64,000 nucleotides of DNA, from NCBI RefSeq assembly GCF_000613925.1, contig NZ_BAJX01000010.1:47726-111725 (forward strand). The letters run 5' to 3'. Shown piece after piece: positions 26,381 to 34,759 of this stretch. A program made the translations under genes and the position numbers. The notes under the pieces were generated by a model. That model was given only the letters and a program-made list of their open reading frames with translations. It made no database searches and was not told the origin of the DNA. This DNA comes from Prevotella histicola JCM 15637 = DNF00424. Its GTDB lineage: Bacteria > Bacteroidota > Bacteroidia > Bacteroidales > Bacteroidaceae. The number at the start of each line of letters is the position of its first letter. Position 1 is the first letter of the stretch.

Positions 26381-28078
26381 TTACTCCTCCATCAGCTTTC
26401 TATACCTACCTTTCTTTATCTCTTCATTACCCAATCGACGAGCCTTATTGATCTCATAGTCCGAGAAGCCGCCTTCGAAGAAGACTACTTCACCGTTGCC
26501 TTCAAAGGCAAGTATGTGGGTACAGATACGGTCGAGGAACCAGCGGTCGTGGCTGATTACTACTGCACAACCTGCAAATGCTTCAAGACCTTCCTCTAAA
26601 GCACGAAGTGTGTTGACGTCGATATCATTCGTCGGCTCATCAAGTAAGAGGACGTTTCCTTCCTGCTTCAATGCTAAAGCCAACTGTAATCGGTTGCGTT
26701 CACCGCCTGAAAGGACTGAACAAAGCTTGCTTTGGTCGGTTCCGGAGAAGTTGAAACGAGAGAGGTAAGCACGTGAATTGATGTCGCGTCCACCCATACG
26801 GATGGTCTCGTTGCCCTGTGCTACAACATCATATACAGTCTTGTTAGGGTCAATATCCTTGTGTTGCTGGTCGACATAGGCAAGTTTAACAGTCTCACCC
26901 ACCTCGAATGTACCACCATCAACCTGCTCTAAGCCCATAATAAGGCGGAAGAGTGTTGTTTTACCAGCACCGTTCGGACCGATAACACCCACGATACCGT
27001 TAGGAGGCAGCATGAAGTTGAGGTCGTTGAAGAGTATTTTCTCACCGAAAGCCTTCTGTACATGTTGTGCTTCAATTACCTTATTACCGAGTCGTGGACC
27101 ATTAGGAATGAATATTTCGAGCTTCTCCTCGCGTTGCTTCTGCTCCTCATTGAGCATCTGTTCGTAGGAGTTAAGACGTGCTTTACCCTTTGCCTGACGT
27201 GCCTTTGGTGCCATACGTACCCATTCCAACTCACGTTCCAGGGTCTTACGACGCTTAGAAGCTGACTTCTCTTCCTGTTCCATGCGCTTTGTTTTCTGGT
27301 CAAGCCATGAAGAATAGTTGCCCTTCCAAGGAATACCTTCGCCACGATCGAGTTCAAGAATCCACTCACTCACGTCATCAAGGAAGTAACGGTCGTGCGT
27401 AACGGCAATGACTGTACCCTCATACTGCTGTAAATGCTGCTCCAACCAGTCGATGCTCTCAGCGTCAAGGTGGTTAGTAGGCTCATCAAGAAGGAGTACG
27501 TCAGGCTTCTGAAGGAGTAGGCGGCAGAGAGCAACACGGCGTCGCTCACCACCTGAAAGGTTCGTAACAGGGAGGTCACCCTTAGGACAACGCAGTGCAT
27601 CCATGGCTCTTTCGAGTCTTGAATCAATGTTCCAGGCATCCGTTGCATCGATGATATCCTGCAATTCTGCTTGACGCTGCATCAGCTTATCCATCTTGTC
27701 AGCATCAGAGTAATACTCTTCCAATCCAAATTTCACATTGATATCATCGTATTCCTTCAGTGCATCATAGATATGTTGCACACCTTCCATCACATTTTCC
27801 TTTACAGTTTTCGTCTCATCGAGTGGTGGATCCTGTGGCAGATAGCCCACAGAATAGCCTGGGCTCCATACCACTTCACCTTGTGTTGGCTCCACAAGGC
27901 CTGCGATAATCTTCATTAGCGTGGACTTACCAGCGCCGTTGAGACCTATAATACCTATCTTTGCACCATAGAAGAACGAGAGGTAAATGTTCTTCAGAAT
28001 CTGTTTCTGGTTCTGTGGGATGATCTTTGATACACCCACCATTGAGAAGATAATCTTCTTGTCGTCTACTGTTGCCAT
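26381..28078 (-). CDS. ettA: ABC-F ATPase EttA (energy-dependent translational throttle)
   Basis: Soluble tandem ABC protein that binds the ribosomal E site and gates the first elongation step according to ADP/ATP ratio. The 565-residue protein has two nucleotide-binding domains. The first has Walker A GLNGAGKST (residues 45-53), signature LSGGERRR and Walker B LLLDEPTNHLD. The second has GPNGAGKTT, LSGGERNR and LLLDEPTNDID. Between them is the P-site tRNA interaction linker with 'SASKRRKTLERELEWVRM'. Length and arrangement fit EttA (555 in E. coli) rather than other ABC-F groups. It has its own promoter (-7 box TATCTTTG at 28111-28104). Confidence 0.93.
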   Translation of the reverse strand: MATVDDKKIIFSMVGVSKIIPQNQKQILKNIYLSFFYGAKIGIIGLNGAGKSTLMKIIAGLVEPTQGEVVWSPGYSVGYLPQDPPLDETKTVKENVMEGVQHIYDALKEYDDINVKFGLEEYYSDADKMDKLMQRQAELQDIIDATDAWNIDSRLERAMDALRCPKGDLPVTNLSGGERRRVALCRLLLQKPDVLLLDEPTNHLDAESIDWLEQHLQQYEGTVIAVTHDRYFLDDVSEWILELDRGEGIPWKGNYSSWLDQKTKRMEQEEKSASKRRKTLERELEWVRMAPKARQAKGKARLNSYEQMLNEEQKQREEKLEIFIPNGPRLGNKVIEAQHVQKAFGEKILFNDLNFMLPPNGIVGVIGPNGAGKTTLFRLIMGLEQVDGGTFEVGETVKLAYVDQQHKDIDPNKTVYDVVAQGNETIRMGGRDINSRAYLSRFNFSGTDQSKLCSVLSGGERNRLQLALALKQEGNVLLLDEPTNDIDVNTLRALEEGLEAFAGCAVVISHDRWFLDRICTHILAFEGNGEVVFFEGGFSDYEINKARRLGNEEIKKGRYRKLMEE

Positions 28079-28103
28079 TGATTGTTCAGTTTGTTTTTGC
28101 TGA

Positions 28104-28111
28104 CAAAGATA
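28104..28111 (-). promoter_or_regulatory. -7 box of ettA
   Basis: TATCTTTG on the minus strand, 25 bp before the ettA ATG. Confidence 0.6.
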
Positions 28112-28261
28112 CAGAAAAAGGTTTGTTTAGGCAAATCTTATGTCTTGCTTCCATCCTTTCAAAGCAGAAGACACGTTGTTTGTAAATGATAATAAGAGCT
28201 TATGCTATACTTTCTCATGGTATTTGCATTGTCGTATCGTATGTATTCTTCTATTATCAGA

Positions 28262-28335
28262 CTTAGATAATTAATTATCTAAGTCTGATAATTAATTATC
28301 TAAGCGTGATAACTAATTATCTAAGTGTGATAAAA
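28262..28335. repeat. Tandem palindromic repeat, 21-bp period, three copies
   Basis: Units GATAATTAATTATCTAAGTCT, begun at 28266, 28287 and 28308, differ at only a few bases; a fourth starts and fades at 28329. Each contains the palindrome AGATAATTAATTATCT or a near form. It lies in the intergenic space between ettA and the small HxlR-like gene. Confidence 0.85.
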
Positions 28336-28440
28336 CTAAAAAGCATGTGTTTGAGGAAGATAAAACACATGTATCAACACAGTGAAGCACTCTGTTGACA
28401 ATCGTTTATGTCCTGTTATAGAAGGTTGGTTATAGTAGCT

Positions 28441-28731
28441 TTAGAGGAGATTAGCGTAACACCAGGAAACGAGTGTGGAAATATGCGGGAATAGCTCTTG
28501 TCCAATTGGTGTTAGATGGTACACATCAGAATCCTTAGTTATGATTCTGTCTTGTATTAAATTGGCTAAGGAGGCACACAGTTTATAGTCTGCGACATAG
28601 TGGAGAAGCTCATCATAGGTCATTGAGCCCCATGAACCGATAGATTGAATGACCCAAAGTGTGTCTGGTTCGCAAGTCTTTGCAAGGACGTTACGAATCG
28701 GACACGTTGGGAATTGTGGGTTTACTACCAT
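28441..28731 (-). CDS. Divergent HxlR-type winged-helix protein
   Basis: A 96-residue protein with the HxlR-family opening 'FPTCPIRNVLAK' and an end 'YHLTPIGQELFPHISTLVSW' that closely parallels the canonical HxlR protein encoded at 29408. The DNA-recognition helix region is poorly conserved ('SMTYDELLHYVADYKLCASLANL'), so it may have lost or changed DNA specificity, or pair with the other regulator. The conserved N-terminal Cys is kept. It overlaps the cupin gene by 7 bp and is translated with it. Confidence 0.75.
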   Translation of the reverse strand: MVVNPQFPTCPIRNVLAKTCEPDTLWVIQSIGSWGSMTYDELLHYVADYKLCASLANLIQDRIITKDSDVYHLTPIGQELFPHISTLVSWCYANLL

Positions 28732-29177
28732 TTCAACTCATCGTTTAGTATAACACCATCACCAGCTGGTGAGTCGCTCTCTGTGAAGCTATTGGCCTTA
28801 TACTGTATGCAAAGCATGAGCATCTCATCGTTACCTGTGTTCTTCAATGCACGCTTACCTTCTGGAGCAACACGTATGATACTACCTTCGGAAACAGGGA
28901 ATATATCGCCGTCTACTTGATACTCGCCTTCACCTTTTAGTATGAAGTAAAGTTCCTCATGCGTTTTATGTGTATGCAAGAAGCCACTGTCTTGTCCTGG
29001 TACTAATGTTTGGAATGACAGCTCGCTACCAGTTGCGTGTAAAGCCTGTCCGGCAAACACCTTACCTGGTATCTCGATGTTGCCCAAAGGAAGCACATAA
29101 TCTTTGATTTCATTGAGTTTACCCACGTTTACTGCTGTGTAGTTTTTACCATTCTTGGTAGTTTCGATAGTCTTCAT
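28725..29177 (-). CDS. Cupin-domain protein
   Basis: A 150-residue single-domain cupin. Motif 1 appears as 'DSGFLHTHKTHEELYFILKGEGEYQVDGD' (key residues H-x-H...E about 67-77), and motif 2 as 'PEGKRALKNTGNDEMLMLCI', where the usual histidine is replaced. A metal site is likely but incomplete. Enzymatic role unknown; small cupins beside HxlR regulators often sit in quinone or aldehyde stress units. Its promoter is TACCTTTG at 29225-29218. It is divergent from the HxlR gene at 29408. Confidence 0.83.
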   Translation of the reverse strand: MKTIETTKNGKNYTAVNVGKLNEIKDYVLPLGNIEIPGKVFAGQALHATGSELSFQTLVPGQDSGFLHTHKTHEELYFILKGEGEYQVDGDIFPVSEGSIIRVAPEGKRALKNTGNDEMLMLCIQYKANSFTESDSPAGDGVILNDELKW

Positions 29178-29217
29178 AATCTTGTTTCTTTTATTATTGT
29201 TATTTGTTTTGATGATG

Positions 29218-29376
29218 CAAAGGTATGGTCTTCTGACAGATTCTACAAGTAGGTACGCAGAAGACAGTCAGTTACCATGAGGTAATCAATGTGTCTGTTA
29301 GGGCATTCTGTCATCTGTACTTTTACATACTTTAACTATAAAGTATAGATAACGTTAGCTTTAATAGTTACTTTTG
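29218..29376. promoter_or_regulatory. Divergent cupin/hxlR control region
   Basis: Minus-strand -7 box TACCTTTG (29225-29218) for the cupin gene; plus-strand TACTTTTG (29369-29376) for the hxlR gene. Between them lies a palindrome TTACC-ATGA-GGTAA (29272-29285), a candidate operator for the HxlR protein. The binding assignment is inference. Confidence 0.55.
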
Positions 29377-29407
29377 TACAGTAATATGATTTATGTAAGT
29401 TATAGTA

Positions 29408-29776
29408 ATGAACAGAAGTGAGATAAGAGACGCCCTTTATCCTAATTGTCCGATTCGGAATGTGTTGTCAAGAGTAGGGGATAAGTGGTCAATGTTGGTG
29501 CTTTTCACGTTAGAATCTAATAATAATCAGCGTTTTAAGGAGTTGCAACGTAATATTCCAGATATCTCTCAGAAGATGTTGACGACAACATTAAAGATGC
29601 TTGAAGCTGATGGACTCATCCTTCGTGTGGCCTTTTCGGAGATACCTCCACGTGTAGAATATTCACTTACGAAGAAGGGGGAAAGCCTTTTGCCGCTTAT
29701 AAACAATCTCATTTCGTGGGCAAGTGATAACATGGAAGATATCATAGAATCGAGACGTAATTTCTTGTTGAAATAG
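29408..29776 (+). CDS. HxlR-family transcriptional regulator
   Basis: A 122-residue winged-helix regulator of the HxlR/YodB type. It shows the full family pattern: 'CPIRNVLSRVGDKWSMLVLFTL' with the conserved N-terminal Cys used by several members for thiol-based sensing, the recognition helix region 'RFKELQRNIPDISQKMLTTTLKML', and the wing 'YSLTKKGESLLPLI'. It is divergently transcribed from the cupin/HxlR-like pair and probably controls it. Confidence 0.92.
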   Translation: MNRSEIRDALYPNCPIRNVLSRVGDKWSMLVLFTLESNNNQRFKELQRNIPDISQKMLTTTLKMLEADGLILRVAFSEIPPRVEYSLTKKGESLLPLINNLISWASDNMEDIIESRRNFLLK

Positions 29777-29807
29777 GTTTCTGTAATCAGAGGTACATAT
29801 ATACAAG

Positions 29808-29856
29808 AACTCCGCCCATGGTTTGACAGTCGTCTTACCGTGGACGGAGTTTTATT
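29808..29856. terminator. Bidirectional terminator between hxlR and rmuC
   Basis: AACTCCGCCCATGGT (29808-29822) pairs with ACCGTGGACGGAGTT (29837-29851), with two wobble pairs and a 14-nt loop, then TTTATTTT. It separates convergent genes. Confidence 0.8.
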
Positions 29857-29866
29857 TTGATAATCT

Positions 29867-31198
29867 TTATAGGCTGTCGGGTATCTGTTTCTTAGGTGTG
29901 ATACCCAATGTTTTCATTCCTTCTAAGCGGCGAATGATATTTCCTTTGCCTTCATTGAGCTGTCCTTTAGCCTTACTGAAGTCCTGTTGTAATCGTTCAA
30001 TACTTGTCCCGATCTTGACAAATGTCTCACCGAAGGTAACAAACTTATCGTAAAGGTCATTTGATTGCCGGAGTATTTCGTCTACATTCTGATTCAGTCG
30101 ATAGTTCTGCCACATCGTTCTTGTCAGTTGCAAAGCCATCAGGAGGTTGCTCGGACTGAGTACGATGATATGCTTTCGGTAAGCATATTGCAGGATGGTT
30201 GGGTCGGTCTTGAGTGCTGCTGAATATCCACTTTCGTAAGGGATGAACATCAGAACATATCCGATGCAACCCGGAACCAGCTTCTCATAGTTCTTTGCTG
30301 ACAGCTCATCGATATGCTTTCGCACGGAAACCACATGTTCTTTCAGTAGGCGTTCTTGCTCATTACTGTCCGTTTCCTTTATAGCAGCTTGGTAAGCAGT
30401 AAGTGAAACCTTGGCATCAACCACAGCTCTTTCTTTGTTCGGGAGTTCTATTACGGCGTCAGGGCGGAAGTTATTTCCATTCTCATCCTTGTAGTTCTCT
30501 TGTAGGAAGAACTGCTGATCCTTGACCAATCCACAGTCTTCTAAGGTCTTTTCAAGAATCATCTCTCCCCAATCACCCTGCATTTTAGAGTCGCCTTTGA
30601 GTGCTTGAGTAAGTGATGCTGCGTCATTTCCAATACGTTCCGTTTGCTCGCGTAGTTCTTTTACTGTGCGTTCCTGGTCTTCGCGCATCGCCTTTATCGT
30701 CATTTCCTGCTCGGCATGAAGTCGTTTCATAGCCTCTTCAAAGGTCGTTTTTATCTCAGTCTTGTTGGCAGTGTTCTCCTTGCTGTTGTTCGTTACAGTC
30801 TGATTGAAAGTCTCCAAACGGTCTTTGAGTGGTGAGAGCAGGGCCTCGAGACGTTCCTTGTCAGCCGTATTCATCTTTTCACGGCTCTCAGCCAGCATCT
30901 GTGCAGCCATGTTACGTACCTCTTCCTGTAGTAGTTTGTTCTTAGCTTCTGCTTGTTTCTGTAGCTCTGCACGTAGCTCTTCACCATGCTTTCTTTCTGC
31001 ATCTAACTGTTGGTTAGCATTCTCCTTCACCGTTGCGATGCGTTCATCTACATTCTTTCTCTCAGTTTCAAGCTGACTACGAAGCACCGCCACACTCTCA
31101 TTTGCCTTGCTCACCTCCTGTGTTGTCTTGTTCTTTATCAGTAGGAAGGTGATGATTGCACCAATGATGACACCAAGTATCAAGTATATTATAGCCAT
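29867..31198 (-). CDS. rmuC: DNA recombination protein RmuC homologue
   Basis: Member of the RmuC family, linked in E. coli to limiting inversion at short inverted repeats, with a PD-(D/E)xK-like nuclease fold. The 443-residue protein has an N-terminal membrane anchor (residues 3-22), a long coiled coil to about residue 190, then the conserved core: 'GDWGEMILEKTLEDCGL', 'RPDAVIELPNKERAVVDAKVSL', 'YVLMFIPYESGYSAAL' and 'VLSPSNLLMALQLTRTMWQ'. A family associated with inverted-repeat stability is notable in a window rich in short palindromes, but no link is shown. Confidence 0.93.
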   Translation of the reverse strand: MAIIYLILGVIIGAIITFLLIKNKTTQEVSKANESVAVLRSQLETERKNVDERIATVKENANQQLDAERKHGEELRAELQKQAEAKNKLLQEEVRNMAAQMLAESREKMNTADKERLEALLSPLKDRLETFNQTVTNNSKENTANKTEIKTTFEEAMKRLHAEQEMTIKAMREDQERTVKELREQTERIGNDAASLTQALKGDSKMQGDWGEMILEKTLEDCGLVKDQQFFLQENYKDENGNNFRPDAVIELPNKERAVVDAKVSLTAYQAAIKETDSNEQERLLKEHVVSVRKHIDELSAKNYEKLVPGCIGYVLMFIPYESGYSAALKTDPTILQYAYRKHIIVLSPSNLLMALQLTRTMWQNYRLNQNVDEILRQSNDLYDKFVTFGETFVKIGTSIERLQQDFSKAKGQLNEGKGNIIRRLEGMKTLGITPKKQIPDSL

Positions 31199-31217
31199 AG
31201 TTGTTTATTTATTATTC

Positions 31218-31509
31218 ATTTTCCAACACAGATTACACGAAGAAAAATGTATCTCCTGTAGTTTTTTCATTGTCTTTAGTTCTATTATTATCTACCTCTT
31301 GACGAAGATGTTCAGTCTCAAGTTGTGGTCATTATTATATTATTATGGAGTATAGAGACATCCACTTCACTCTTAACCTTCAACCCATTCTTTGTTGGTT
31401 TGTATGTTAATGCATCTTTGTAGACGACCTCTGATAGTCCCAGTTCTAAGCTCTAATAGACTTTGTAGATACAGCGAATGATCTTATAAGTCTGATTATT
31501 TCCTTTCAT
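31218..31509 (-). pseudogene. Remnant of a GxxExxY-family gene
   Basis: Reading the minus strand from the ATG at 31509 gives 'YKIIRCIYKVY', a TAG (31455-31453), then 'SLELGLSEVVYKDALTYKPT' and 'KNGLKVKSEVDVSI'. After a frame change there follows 'LRLNIFVKR', a stop, and 'IIIELKTMKKLQEIH'. These are in the order and spacing of the GxxExxY family (II.C..VH..LG.GL.E.VY..AL..E, then IVELKA). At least two stops and one frameshift show decay. It lies directly upstream of rmuC on the same strand. Function of the family is unknown. Confidence 0.75.
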
Positions 31510-31737
31510 AGATACTGACCTATAAACAATAAGTTCTGGTTTTAGGTTACAGATATGCTACAGTTATCATGTACTATTAACATTTCTGTGTGTTCGATGA
31601 CCCTTAGGTCTCTGTGTAAAGGGAAGTTTGGAAATCCTTTCTTCTGTATTTTTTGTGTTAAAAATGGACGAAAGGAATAAAGTAATACGTCTGTTATCCC
31701 CTCCCTCAATGGGGAGAGGGTGAAATAGACGATTCTA
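31510..31737. other. Intergenic region after murF-alr
   Basis: AT-rich, no coding sequence seen. A GC-rich inverted repeat (ATCCCCTCCCTCAATGGGGAGAGGG, in two halves at 31697-31721) lies just past the murF-alr stop on its 3' side and may act as the terminator. It resembles the GC-rich hairpins near 26.3 kb. Confidence 0.45.
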
Positions 31738-34218
31738 TTAATCTTGGAAGTAGACCCTCTTTACACGGTTACTGATAGTTGTCAGGACCTCATAAGGGAT
31801 GGTGTCAAGTGCATCACTGAGCACAGTTACGGGCAGATCATCACCGAAGATCTCAACACTGTCGCCTTCTTTGCAGTCTATTCCAGTGACATCTATCATA
31901 GCAACATCCATACAAATATTACCAACATACTCTGCTTTCTTCCCATTTACTAAGCAATAGCAGTGTCTGTTACCAAGATGCCGGTTTAATCCATCGGCAT
32001 ATCCGATAGGAATAGCGGCAATAAGACTGTCATGATCAATGGTTCCCTTACGTGAATAGCCAACAGTATCACCAGCGGGAACATTCCTTAGCTGTAAGAT
32101 TGTTGTCTTAAGGGTTGACACATTATTGATAATTTTATTCGTGCGAGGGTTGATTCCGTAGAGTCCTAAGCCTAATCGGCACATGTCCATCTGTCGTTCT
32201 GGGAAGTGTTCTATACCAGATGAATTGTCCATGTGGCGAATAATCTTGTGCTTGAAAGCTGCCTGTAGCTTCTTACTGCCTTCATCAAAGAGTGCAAATT
32301 GGTGTGCTGAGAAGTCGTCAAAGCTGTCCGCATCTGAGCCAACAAAGTGAGAAAAGACTGAACGAGGGATGATAGCGTTCTGATGTTTCAGACGTTTTAT
32401 CAGCTCATCCATATCCTTCTGTGGGTCGAAACCAAGTCGGTGCATACCCGTATCCAGCTTAATATGAACAGGGAAACCTGTGATTCCTTCCTTCTGTGCA
32501 GCCTTAACGAGTGCATCAAGTAGTCTGAAACTGTATACTTCAGGTTCAAGATCATAGTCAAAGAGCGTCTTAAATGACGTCATCTCTGGGTTCATAATCA
32601 TGATATTACTGGTGATACCATTCTTACGAAGCGTCACACCTTCATCCGCAACAGCAACAGCAAGGTAGTCCACACGATGGTCTTGTAATGTTTTTGCTAT
32701 CTCTACGGCACCTGCCCCATAGGCATCTGCCTTGATCATGCATACCAATTTGGTCTCAGGCTTCAAGAAAGAGCGATACCAATTCAGGTTATCAACCACT
32801 GCATTGAGGTTTACTTCCAGTACTGTCTCATGTACCTTCTTCACTAATAGTTCCGTAAGATGATCAAAACCAAACTGTCGTGCGCCCTTTAAGAGGATGA
32901 CTTCATCATGCAGATTTGCAAAGACATCACTGTGGATAAAGGCATTTATTGTAGCAAAGAAATGCTTTTCTCCAAGATGCTTGAAGGCAGAACGCTCTGC
33001 AAGAAGTCCTTCTCCTATACCGATAAACTTCTCAACACCACGTTTCTCACATAAGAATGCTACCTTATTATATAGTTCTTTACCACTCTCCCCACTCTGA
33101 AGTATGTCACTTAATATCAATGTACGTTTGCGTCCTTTGTGGTCAGGACGACGGTTCATGAAGTCAAGTGCTATATCAAGAGAGTTATAATCAGAGTTGT
33201 ATGAGTCGTTGATCAGTGTACAACCATGCTGTCCTTCTTTCACTTCCAGTCGCATGGCAACAGGTTCAAGCTTTGCCATCCGTTCTGCAAGATGTGCTGG
33301 CTCAATCCCTAAATGAAGTGATACGACAGCGCAGGTAATGGAGTTTTCTACGCTGGCATCATCTATGAAAGGTAGTTTATACTGTCCCTCTACCTTTCCT
33401 TTCCATACATATGAGACAGTTGTCTCTATGTCTTTCTTCTCAATAGATTTGATAAAGAAGGCGGCATGTACGTCTTTTGCAGACCAATTAAGACTCTCTC
33501 CTTTGTAATTCTTTGCAGAGATGCAATCGTTAAGGACCTGATCGTCTTCGGAATATACGATAGCCTGTGTGTCATGGAATAGCTTTAGCTTCTCCAGACA
33601 CTTTGCTTCTAATGATGGAAAGTTCTCTTGATGAGCGGTTCCAAGGCTGGTAAACACACCAATCGTTGGCTGAATGATGTCACGAAGAGCTAGCATTTCT
33701 CCCGGTTTACTGATGCCTGCCTCAAAAACACCAATCTGTGTATTCTCATTCAATAGCCATACTGACAATGGAACACCTATTTGAGAGTTGTAACTACGTG
33801 GTGAACGCGTCACAATCATCTCTGGAGAAAGTAACTGATAAAGCCATTCCTTTACCATGGTCTTACCATTTGACCCTGTGATACCAATGATTGGAATCAA
33901 GAACTCATCGCGGTGTCGCTCTGCTAAACGCTGTAAAGCTTCAAGCGTACCGACCACTTTTAGGAAGTTAGAGTTAGGGTAAAGGGTTGCCCAATTCTCA
34001 GGGATTGCCTCAACAACAAAGTTTCTTACGCCTCTTCCGTATAACTCTGGGATATAGTTATGACCATCATTTCGCTCAGTTCTGATGGCAAAGAACAATG
34101 TTTCTTCTGGGAAACAGAGGGACCGACTGTCGGTAAGTATGAAACTAATGTTTGCATCCGTGTTACCATAACGGCGTGCACCAATAAGGGTTGTTACTTT
34201 CTCAATAGTATAATTCAT
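31738..34218 (-). CDS. murF-alr: Fused MurF (UDP-MurNAc-tripeptide--D-Ala-D-Ala ligase) and alanine racemase
   Basis: A bifunctional cytoplasmic enzyme of peptidoglycan synthesis, about 826 residues. The N-terminal half is MurF: ATP site GITGSNGKT (112-120), 'NDSYNSDYNSLDIAL' and 'DILQSGESGKELY'. The C-terminal half is a PLP alanine racemase: the PLP lysine is in 'MIKADAYGAGAVEIAK' (Lys about 496), with 'HIKLDTGMHRLGF' and 'CMDVAMIDVTG'. One polypeptide thus makes D-alanine and adds D-Ala-D-Ala, an arrangement known in Bacteroidota. The start at 34218 is preferred because the -7 box TACCTTTG (34256-34249) overlaps the alternative TTG start at 34251. Confidence 0.95.
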   Translation of the reverse strand: MNYTIEKVTTLIGARRYGNTDANISFILTDSRSLCFPEETLFFAIRTERNDGHNYIPELYGRGVRNFVVEAIPENWATLYPNSNFLKVVGTLEALQRLAERHRDEFLIPIIGITGSNGKTMVKEWLYQLLSPEMIVTRSPRSYNSQIGVPLSVWLLNENTQIGVFEAGISKPGEMLALRDIIQPTIGVFTSLGTAHQENFPSLEAKCLEKLKLFHDTQAIVYSEDDQVLNDCISAKNYKGESLNWSAKDVHAAFFIKSIEKKDIETTVSYVWKGKVEGQYKLPFIDDASVENSITCAVVSLHLGIEPAHLAERMAKLEPVAMRLEVKEGQHGCTLINDSYNSDYNSLDIALDFMNRRPDHKGRKRTLILSDILQSGESGKELYNKVAFLCEKRGVEKFIGIGEGLLAERSAFKHLGEKHFFATINAFIHSDVFANLHDEVILLKGARQFGFDHLTELLVKKVHETVLEVNLNAVVDNLNWYRSFLKPETKLVCMIKADAYGAGAVEIAKTLQDHRVDYLAVAVADEGVTLRKNGITSNIMIMNPEMTSFKTLFDYDLEPEVYSFRLLDALVKAAQKEGITGFPVHIKLDTGMHRLGFDPQKDMDELIKRLKHQNAIIPRSVFSHFVGSDADSFDDFSAHQFALFDEGSKKLQAAFKHKIIRHMDNSSGIEHFPERQMDMCRLGLGLYGINPRTNKIINNVSTLKTTILQLRNVPAGDTVGYSRKGTIDHDSLIAAIPIGYADGLNRHLGNRHCYCLVNGKKAEYVGNICMDVAMIDVTGIDCKEGDSVEIFGDDLPVTVLSDALDTIPYEVLTTISNRVKRVYFQD

Positions 34219-34248
34219 TACTATTCTGTATTGTTTTTTATTGTATTG

Positions 34249-34256
34249 CAAAGGTA
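34249..34256 (-). promoter_or_regulatory. -7 box of murF-alr
   Basis: TACCTTTG on the minus strand, 30 bp before the ATG at 34218; it decides the start. Confidence 0.6.
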
Positions 34257-34301
34257 ATGAAAACTCTTAATACTACATATTATATATAGTATTTTTTCAT
34301 T

Positions 34302-34751
34302 CTATCGTTGAACATTGCCATGGTGGGCACATTGAGGGCAGATTCCTTTAATCATATAGTTGACGGTATGCAGCCTGTAGCCTGTGGGAAGTTTTACTTG
34401 TGGAACGGGAATATCGCTCAGACAGAATGTGCGGTGACAGCTTTCACAATAGAAGTGTACGTGCATGTCCTCATCCTTCTTTGTGTTATGGCTAAGACAT
34501 AGTTCATATTTAGCTATGTCGTCCCCATCTTCTAATTGATGAACCAGATGGTGATCCTTGAATAAAGACAATGTACGGGAGATGCTCGACTTGTCTATTG
34601 TCTGTAGTTGTAGCTCCAGTTCTTTCATGGAAACAGGGTTATTCTGCTTTGCCAGTGTACGTATGATTACGATGCGATTAGCTGTTAACTTCACACCATG
34701 TGCCTTCAATAGTTGTTCTATTTGTGCCTCATCCATCTCTTCTCTCTCCAT
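34302..34751 (-). CDS. Fur-family metal-responsive regulator
   Basis: A 149-residue winged-helix repressor of the Fur/Zur/PerR family. 'HGVKLTANRIVIIRTLAKQNNPVSMKELEL' and 'SSISRTLSLFKDHHLV' form the DNA-binding domain. The dimerisation domain has 'HVHFYCESCHRTFCL' and a second CxxC in 'GICPQCAHHG', giving a structural zinc site. The exact metal sensed cannot be told. The ATG at 34751 lies 8 bp after the GSCFA stop; an upstream in-frame TTG at 34763 would overlap that gene. It is probably in an operon with the GSCFA gene. Confidence 0.9.
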   Translation of the reverse strand: MEREEMDEAQIEQLLKAHGVKLTANRIVIIRTLAKQNNPVSMKELELQLQTIDKSSISRTLSLFKDHHLVHQLEDGDDIAKYELCLSHNTKKDEDMHVHFYCESCHRTFCLSDIPVPQVKLPTGYRLHTVNYMIKGICPQCAHHGNVQR

Positions 34752-34759
34752 TGTTATAT

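Noticed and set aside
28325..28440. A tRNA or other structured RNA in the gaps of the window
   Set aside because: I looked for T-loop sequence (GGTTCRANTCC) in the larger gaps on both strands and saw none. Only the TPP riboswitch was recognised as a structured RNA.
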